64,000 nt of DNA from Diplonema papillatum (Eukaryota; Euglenozoa; Diplonemea; Diplonemida; Diplonemidae). Under the pieces are notes generated by a model. The model was not told the DNA's origin. It did not search any database and was given only the letters and a program-made list of their open reading frames with translations. How positions within the stretch are numbered: the first letter of the stretch is position 1; each line of letters opens with the position of its first letter. The DNA lies in the NCBI GenBank assembly GCA_030068145.1, contig JAPJBO010000269.1:124001-188000 (forward strand). The letters run 5' to 3'. Position numbers and translations under genes: made by a program. This document shows positions 46,975 to 54,400 of this stretch, piece after piece.

Positions 46975-47732
46975 AACCCGGTTGAAAGGAGTGTCACACT
47001 TCGGAGTCCACGTTCACTTACGTGGGGTGTTGTAGAGTACGGAAGGAACCGGAAATCGCCGGAAAACTGGTACCCGCATTCCAACTAGTCTCGGGAGGTC
47101 AGTCGACGACCGTATGCAGGTGGTAGAGGCCCTGGGATTGCGAAGGCGTGACCACCCCATAAGGAGGACTCTCTATCTTTGCGTTCCCAGTCATAGCAAC
47201 CTTATCCTCGGCCAAACATCATCCTGCAATCCTGCTTTCAGGATGGCCATCATGCCTCTCATTTTGGTTATCAACTTTACTCTCGCTCGAATTGCCGTCT
47301 TCGACCTTCACTGCCCCTGCTCCTGGTGGTTAGGGTTAGCATGCAAAGAGCCTGTGGCGACAATCTGCATCTGCTCTCTTTCGTGACTACCTCTTCGTGC
47401 CACCTCTCTTCGCCACTGGTACCATATCTTGCACCGCTACCCGCCGCGGAGTGCACGTCTCTGTCTTCGATGATGGCGAGTCCTTACACTGCAAAGGAAA
47501 TACCCCGAAACTCCCTGAATTTCCCCGAATTTCCCGATACTTCTCGATATTTTCGTCTGGACCAGGTGGATACAGGCAAGATAAAGACATGTCAACTACA
47601 GGCAAATGGGATTCCAAATACAGACTTGTATTAAATACAAATTCTCCAGAATAAAATACAATAAAATACAATAAAATACAACGAATAAAATACAAGTGTA
47701 TTTTATTATTGCCATCCTTGCCCCCCCCCCCA
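46975..47732. other. No gene recognised
   Basis: Short frames only. Contains CCCCGAAACTCCCTGAATTT-type imperfect repeats near 47505-47550 and an AATAAAATAC simple repeat at 47636-47700. Confidence 0.4.
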
Positions 47733-47789
47733 AGGAACATTTCCGGAGTTGGGGCTTGCACTGCTAAACGAAGCAACGGACGATCAGCA

Positions 47790-49370
47790 TCAACTGACCA
47801 AAGGTGATGAAAATGATAAAGCAAAAGTTTCTTGTTCTTCGCGTGTACAGGGTATAAACCTCTCGAGGGACCCCCTGGGCCCCATCAGAGACTCGAGAGC
47901 ATCTCGAGTGCTCTGAGGGACGGAGAAAGGATGCGTCGAGGGCATCCCCCGGGTGTAAGGATCGGCACACTGCAGGTTCGTGGGAACCCAAAGAATTGTC
48001 AGTGCAATGTCAAAGCGGTCCAAAGTGGCGAACAACCTCGTCAGGAGGTGATCACCGAGGAAAGGCTTACAATGTCCTTTCAAGACCGCCAGAACAACGC
48101 CCATGTTGTCCACGTGCGCACGTAAGCGGCAGGAGCGACCCATCAATCTCGCTGTCTCCTCGACCAATACCAGCAGCGCGAATAGCTCCTTCAGGAAGAT
48201 GGAACAGTCGCTCAACTCCCGAAACGCGCCCGACTTGACAACACCACCGTCGACCTCGACCACAGTGGCCCAGGCGTGGTCAGAGGCGTCACTCCAGCCT
48301 AGCACCTCCCGTCCTACTGACGCGGCCGGAGAGAACCAAACGTTCCCGCAAAGCTCCTCCAGTTCTGCCTCTAAAGTCCTCCGTGATGACAACGGGAGGG
48401 AGATCTCCGAGTCCCAAAAGGATTTCCCCTCACCGAGTTTATGTGACCAATCCCGTACGAGGCTTAAAAGCTCATGCCTGAAACACAGCCTGCGCCGGAG
48501 TGCGTAGCAGCGCCACATGAATCTCCCAAACCAGCCGAAGAGGCGCCGCGGCGTAAGAGGAATACCGCACATCCAGGATTCGTACGTGGAACGCACCCAC
48601 GAAGGATCCATTCGCACGGAGCGGTTGACGAGGTCAAACTGCATGCCGAGGGCAACCAGTTCGCGGACCGCCACCAGCGGCTCTTTGATCTCCAGATTAA
48701 CGTAGGAGAGGATCGACTGGAAACGGGCGATCTTCTGCTGCAATTCGTCCTGATGATCCGCGCCGAAGAAGAAATTGTCCACCCAAGCGAAACCGCCAAC
48801 CAAGTGCGCCAGGCATGTCGCAATCCTCTGAGCGATCGCCGGGGCCCAGCTGAACCCCATAGGCAGACGCTTAAGCCGGAAGGACTTGAACACCCCGCGA
48901 GCCGACGATAAATTAACTGTGAAGAAATTCCTCACGCCTGGATCCAGGGGGATCTGGTAGAAGAACGACTTGGCATCGCAGGCCGCCACAAACTTCCAAC
49001 CGAGGAGCAGGTCCACTGCTGCCTCGAGGCGCGGCAGACCCATAGGGGGTGGAGGCAAACAAGCCTCATTCACCTTTCTGCCATCGACAATCGCCCGCAA
49101 TCCACCCGATCTCTTTTCCACCGTGAACATCGGTAGACTGAACTCGACTGATGCTAGATCAACCGGCTCGATCAGGTCGTATCCCACGAGATCGGTTTCA
49201 TGTCTCAACATTTGCCGCGAGGTAGAACGCTTCCTACCCGGCGCCCCCTCCCAGCCCGGCAACAGAATGGACTGGAAGACCTCACGGCTTTCTATCACGG
49301 CCAAAAGATGAGACAGCTCACCGGACTGATCAAGCAGCAAGGTCCATAACATTCGTCGAGATGTCAGCAA
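47790..49370 (-). CDS. RT-RNase H of YR retroelement 3
   Basis: 526 codons, uninterrupted. RT: SLPMFTVEKRSGGLRAIVDG with RKVNE, motif A FVAACDAKSFFYQIPLDPG, motif B region LKRLPMGFSWAPAIAQRIAT, motif C FAWVDNFFFGA, again Asp-Asn instead of Asp-Asp. RNase H: GWSDASDHAWATVVEV, LKELFALLVLVEE, AHVDNMGVVLAVLKG and LQCADPYTRG, so all four acidic positions are filled. The last codons run into the terminal direct repeat. It is distantly related to the RT of element 1. Confidence 0.86.
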   Translation of the reverse strand: MLTSRRMLWTLLLDQSGELSHLLAVIESREVFQSILLPGWEGAPGRKRSTSRQMLRHETDLVGYDLIEPVDLASVEFSLPMFTVEKRSGGLRAIVDGRKVNEACLPPPPMGLPRLEAAVDLLLGWKFVAACDAKSFFYQIPLDPGVRNFFTVNLSSARGVFKSFRLKRLPMGFSWAPAIAQRIATCLAHLVGGFAWVDNFFFGADHQDELQQKIARFQSILSYVNLEIKEPLVAVRELVALGMQFDLVNRSVRMDPSWVRSTYESWMCGIPLTPRRLFGWFGRFMWRCYALRRRLCFRHELLSLVRDWSHKLGEGKSFWDSEISLPLSSRRTLEAELEELCGNVWFSPAASVGREVLGWSDASDHAWATVVEVDGGVVKSGAFRELSDCSIFLKELFALLVLVEETARLMGRSCRLRAHVDNMGVVLAVLKGHCKPFLGDHLLTRLFATLDRFDIALTILWVPTNLQCADPYTRGMPSTHPFSVPQSTRDALESLMGPRGSLERFIPCTREEQETFALSFSSPLVS

Positions 49371-49409
49371 TCTGCCCTGGAACAGACACTTGACTCGGCG
49401 GCCCCGATC

Positions 49410-50222
49410 CTACCTGGATCCCCGAGTATCCCTGAATATCGCAGCAGGGCCTCGATCGACGAGTGATTCGAGACCAAACGACCTGCTCGAGGCTGGACCC
49501 CGAGCGGAAAAGCGCTGTGCAAGCCCCCCTCCGTAGCGAGTGGCACATGAGGACCGGGTTGACGCGCTTCGAGGACCTCGCCACTCTCGCCGCGTGGTGA
49601 CCGGGAACAGCGTACCGTCCGGCCCGGCGTCGCACTTCAACGTCTCCAAGGCAGCCCGGTCCCTCCGGGTCATTGCCACCGCGGACACAGCCCCCAGGTG
49701 GAACGGGTCGGATTTCGTCCACCACCACTTCACCTTCGCGCCCTCCTCCACAATCTCTACGTCTTTGCCTCTTAGACGAACTACATCGCCCACCCTCGCC
49801 GCAGCCCGGGAAAACAGGATCGCCATCCGCAGCGCAGTAGCCTTCTCCGCCTTCCCGGCCTTTTCCTTCTCCGCCTTGTCGTTCAACCGGTCGGCCGCCG
49901 CCCATCCCGACTTCAGGAAGTCGGGTGCTTCCTCCGTCCGCCCGTGTCGCTGCATCGCTGATGCCTGCCGCCAGTCGGAGCGGCCACGCAGGAGAACCTC
50001 CTGACGCCGAATGGCTGTCATGGCAATACGGACCAGAGCCGCATCCGCTTCTTCCGGAGTCTCCACGGCCCCGGCATGTTCGAGGACACACATCAGTATG
50101 TCTAGGAGGTTGTCGTGCTCGTGGCTTTGAGAGCCACTCGCCCCACCGTACCTCCTTTGCAGTTCGATGTAGACTGCAGCTCGTCCTTCCGGCGACAGAG
50201 ACACCCACCGCTCCGGTTCCAA
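49410..50222 (-). pseudogene. Gag-recombinase fusion remnant of YR retroelement 3
   Basis: One frame reads LEPERWVSLSPEGRAAVYIE and ILMCVLEHAGAVETPEEADA (the gag module seen in element 2). It passes straight into recombinase box I, TALRMAILFSRAAARVGDVV, and then TKSDPFHLGAVSAVAM. Compared with element 2, the gag C-terminus and the recombinase N-terminal domain are missing, so an internal deletion fused the two. The remaining recombinase motifs are in other frames: CHSLRRGACTALF (HxxR, about 49.53 kb) and NHSSIEALLRYSG (Tyr, about 49.45 kb). At least two frameshifts separate them. Confidence 0.75.
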
Positions 50223-50734
50223 CGCGCGAGCTCCAACGAGTATCCCCCCCCCGCACGCGGCCCGGCGGGGGGCAACTCGTTTTTTGCCCGCGCGGCCTCG
50301 AGCTGCATCTCCAGCTCGCGGATGCGCTTCTGAGCGTCACCTGTCTCCCCCTCATCGATGTCGGTGTCGCTATCGCCGCCGCCCCCGTCCTCCGACTCAC
50401 TGTCGCTCAAAGACAGCACCTGCGGCCTCGCCGGCGCCTCGGGGTTCGCCGCGTCGTACGCCCGCATCATCTTCGCGAGCCGCCTCTCGTTCAACGACGT
50501 GAACGCCAGCAACCAACAAAGCTGCCACTGGGTAGCCGTCCCCTCCAGCTCGAAGCCGTACTTAACGGCCACAAAGCGCATGCGCGCCTCCCTCCCCTCC
50601 CACGCGTTGAACAAACGCTTTTTCTCCAGCACTGCCGGAGCGTTCGCCTCGAAGGGCACGTCCGCCGCATCGAGCGCGGCGCCCTTTTTGTCTGACAGCG
50701 CCTTTAGGGCTGCCTTCGCTTGGTCGGCGTCCAT
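50102..50734 (-). pseudogene. Gag-like N-terminal part of YR retroelement 3, frameshifted
   Basis: ATG at 50734 starts MDADQAKAALKALSDKKGAA. The product continues through a helical region (LNERRLAKMMRAYDAANPEA), an acidic patch (SDSESEDGGGGDSDTDIDEG) and a coiled coil (RIRELEMQLEAARAKNE). At a run of C (about 50246) the homologous coding jumps to the frame of 49410-50222, so the last 40 or so codons of this frame are spurious. Confidence 0.7.
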
Positions 50735-50845
50735 GTTTTTGTTCTTCGCGTGTACAGGGTATAAACCTCTCTGGGGGGGGTTTTCCTGGATTAGCACTTT
50801 TTCGTTGGCTTCGTTTTCTCGTTCATGTGCAACCGTTGTTCCGGA

Positions 50846-51318
50846 AATGTTCCCGTCAGTACAGATGTACTATTAAAAAAAAAAAACGACTGAAAACCGG
50901 AAAATGATGAGGGGAGGTAATTGTTTTTTCGTTGAACGCGCGGTACTGGCACTGCGTGTGCTTGTGCGTGTGTCTTCTTAGATCGCTGTTCCTTCTCGGC
51001 TGTTGAACTCGCTTCAGTGACGCATTTTGGAAGACAGGGTGGAAGGAATATGGTTTTGGTGATTGGGTGTAGTCCTGTCTCTCATGCATGTGTTTGATGT
51101 CAGCATCCAGTCGTCGTGTTTACTTGACACCTTCGTTTGTTCCCAGCGGGGTAAGAAATGTGAAAACGGGTTTTTGCCTAGAGGCTTTTCGTGTTATTCT
51201 GCAGATGCTTTGAGCTATCTTTTGTGTCTATGCTTTCAGTCGTCTTCTTAACCATGGTTAAGTGCGCAAATGGTGTCAGCCGAAGCTGGTAAAGCTTCGG
51301 CGCCGCCCACGTTATGTT
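50846..51318. other. Spacer with a family G repeat
   Basis: GAAAACGGGTTTTTGCCTAG through TGCTTTCAGTCGTC at 51157-51245 is a full family G copy, followed by ACCATGGTTAAGTGCGC, also seen after the copy near 36.98 kb. No gene recognised. Confidence 0.5.
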
Positions 51319-51400
51319 TGTTTAGCATTGAGTTCTTTTAAGTACATGAACCACATGGATTAGCATGCACTGTGTCGCCGCTTAAGGTTACTTTATGACG
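51319..51400 (-). repeat. 3' tail of LINE copy A
   Basis: TTTAGCATTGAGTTCTTTTA, then AGTACATGAACCACATGGAT and TAGCATGCACTG on the plus strand. The same tail heads copies B (58779), C (63775) and D (63941), each time immediately next to the previous copy. Confidence 0.88.
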
Positions 51401-54400
51401 TCGTCACCTGTCATTGCGTCGTCAAGGTCGAGTACTTGTGGCACCAGGGGCGCTGGGCTTTCTTGCGGTTCTGGAGATTGCGTGGGGGGGCACAGGTGCG
51501 GACAGGCTTGCACGTTTTTCACTCTCGAGGGCACCGGAGTGCTTGGGGACGTCGGACGTTTCTGGTAGCTGCTTGCTTTAAGGGCCTTCTTCTTTTTTCG
51601 TTGCACCCCTGACTCGGGTGTGGTCGCCTTCGCCTTCTTCCGCTTGCGGCCGGCGATCGGGCTCTCCTTCGGGGTGCCGAGCACCCTCTTCTTCAACGCT
51701 GGTCGTTCGCCGGTCCCTGGCGTTGGTGGCGGCCTCTTGGCCGCCCGTCCGGTCGTCGCCGTCTTCTGCTTCACCACGGCGGGCGGTGCCTGCGCCGCGC
51801 GCTTTCCCGCCGGTGTTTCTCGTTGTACGCCCACCTGGGTGGGTGAGAGGGGTCTCTTCTTCTTTTTGCTGTGTCCGGGGGTTGCCGGGGCGTTCGGTTC
51901 GTTGGGTTGGTGGTGGCCGCGGCGGCAGCACGCTGCCGGTCTCCTCTGCGCCAACGTAGGGAGCCCCCTGCATTCCTGGCAGGTTCCTCTGCCATGCGTG
52001 CGGCAGGCATGATGCCCGCTGCGGCAGCACGCCGCCGCCGTCTTGCACTCGCCGCATTTCGTCGTGCTGTGCTCCACGCACACCGCGATCGGCTGCCCAT
52101 CGTCAGCGTGGTGATGGTGCCGACAGCACATCTCTACCGTGGGCACGTCCCTTCGGACGAGTGCTCGACACGCCTCACACTTCCCCTTGTGGTGGGTCGC
52201 GCAGGTGACGAGCGCTTTCTCTACTCCGACACCCGGCATATGCACGGGGTCGGGGTGCAGCTGTGGTGGGGCAGGCAGGGCCCACCTCGCCGCTCTCTCG
52301 GCCGTCCAGTCCGGGTACGTCGGGAACTGCGTCCCTACATCGCTTCCCTTCACCTGCTCTTCGAGGATCGTCCCCGTGTGTGCCTCGCGAAAGCGGGGCC
52401 TGGGCCGCACCCCCGATATCCCCGTGATGCCCATGAACGACAGCGACGTCGTCGGGCATACTCTCTCGCCTCTCTCGCAACTCCCCAGCCCTTGCTGTGT
52501 CGCCAGCTTGTCCAACGCGCTGATCATGCAGCGCAGGACGTTTCCTCGCTCCCTCACCCCCTTCGGTGCATTCTCGTGCAGCGGTATGCTGAGGCCTGAA
52601 AAGAGTTCAAAGTCGATGGCAAGCTCTAGCATTGACGCCTGCCCGTTCTCGGTCCACTCCATGTCTGACAGCCACGCTACCAACGCATAAAACGTCGGTA
52701 GTCCCCAGGCCTTGTTCCGCTCCCACGCCCATGCCGGGGCAATCCGCGCAAAGGGGTGGTCGAGCTTCTCGGCAGGCATCGCATCCGCTCTCGACCAGGG
52801 GGTCGTGGGGTTCCTGGCTACCCAGCCTCGTGCTTCGAGCCCTGCCCGTTCCGCAAGGATTTCAGCCATCATCTCCTGGAGCCGCCTCGAGAAGTGGGCA
52901 TTCTCGGGTACTACCACTCCGTGTTCCAGCGTGCATCTGGGCCAGTCGGCGCGGTTGGCCGCCATCAGCTCGGCATGTGCCTCTCGTCGCCGTATGTGCG
53001 AGTACGCTCCGCAGTCCCAGAATACGTGTTTCTCGTCCTCGGTGTCGCCGCTTCCACAGTGCTTGCAGCTGGGCGCCTGCGGCTCAGCTCCGGCCTGTCT
53101 CATCCGCGACGTGAACTCAGCCGTGTTCACTCCTCCCGCCAACGCTACACGTATAAGCCTCGCGGTGTGCGCGGGACATTCACGCATCCTCCAGAAGGAG
53201 TTCGTCCGCTCCAAGTCGGCTCTCTGTACACCCTCAAATCCCGGCCGCCTCGCTACCAGACGGGACCACGTCTTCGCCCTCAAATCCGCCCTCACTTCAT
53301 GCCCCCTCTTCGAGGGTGTCGAGGCTATCGGGTCAAATATTGCACCATTCCTCAGCGTGCGAGACAGGGGCCCTGGTCCCCATACGTGTCCACACTCCTC
53401 CATGCTCTTCATCGCCAGTCCAACTGGCCCCAGGGGTAGGTCCTCCTCGGCGTACCTTCCCCGGATGCTCTCCATCAGAGGCAGAAGTCGTGGCAACCTC
53501 TCGCACGCCGCGTAGAACGCCGTCGTCACCCTATATGCTAGGCATGTACTGGGGTCCGTCAGGTGGCCCTTCTCCTGAAAATTTAGGACCATCTCCCTCG
53601 CGCGCTTTGGGTTGGACCCACCCCAGATCAGTCCCATCACCGACGTCGTCAGCCGTTTCATTGCCACCTTCGACACCGGCGCGAAAGAGCAGCCTGACAG
53701 CGCCGCCGGCAGCACATTCGACTGTACAATCCGGACCCGCTTCTCGTACCGGAACGGCGCATGGCGGAGGCCTTCCGCCAGGGCAGCCGCCTTCTCCACC
53801 CTCTCCGAGTCGGACCTTTCTGTCCTATTCTTCGCCGTCGAGACTAGGGCCCCCAGGCACGTGACAGATTTGCCAAACCGCAGCAGCGCATCCACGCTGC
53901 GGAGTCTGAGCGTCGACTGATGCCTACGTCTCGTCGAGAAGGCGACCGTTTTCTGGAGGTTCAGCTCCATTCCGGTGAGCGTGCAGAACTCGTCTACCAC
54001 GTCCACCCCCTTTTGCAGGGCGGCCTCCGACAGCCGCGATAGCAGCGTGGCATCGTCCGCGTACGACTTTGGGCTCACCCCCTCCGCTTCTTTCTTGACC
54101 GCCTTCATCACTACCGACAGCAGGGCATTGATGAGGATGACGGATACAGGGCACCCTTGAAGGATACCATTGGTCACACTAAACTCCCTGCCCACCCCTA
54201 GAGGCAGCTTGAAGCGTCTCGCGAGCAGTCTGTAGATCGCCCTCAGCGGCTTGAGAACCCGATTGTGCAACCCTAAGTCCCCGGCCAGGCGCAGCACTAT
54301 CTCTCGCGGGACCATGTCGAAACATTTCCGGAAGTCCAGCGCCACTCCGTAGAGCGGCTCTCCATCTAGCAAGGCGTCCTCCATCTCGAGCCCTATCTCC

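Larger units (their letters stand above)
47733..50845 (-). mobile_element. YR retroelement 3, decayed
   Basis: A 32-bp direct repeat beginning TGTTCTTCGCGTGTACAGGG lies at 47833-47864 and 50740-50771. An inverted pair GGAACATTTCCGGA / TCCGGAAATGTTCC lies further out at 47733-47746 and 50832-50845, which I take as possible element ends. On the minus strand the order is gag, recombinase, RT/RNase H, as in element 1. RT is intact. gag and recombinase are frameshifted and partly fused, so the copy is probably dead. Confidence 0.75.
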
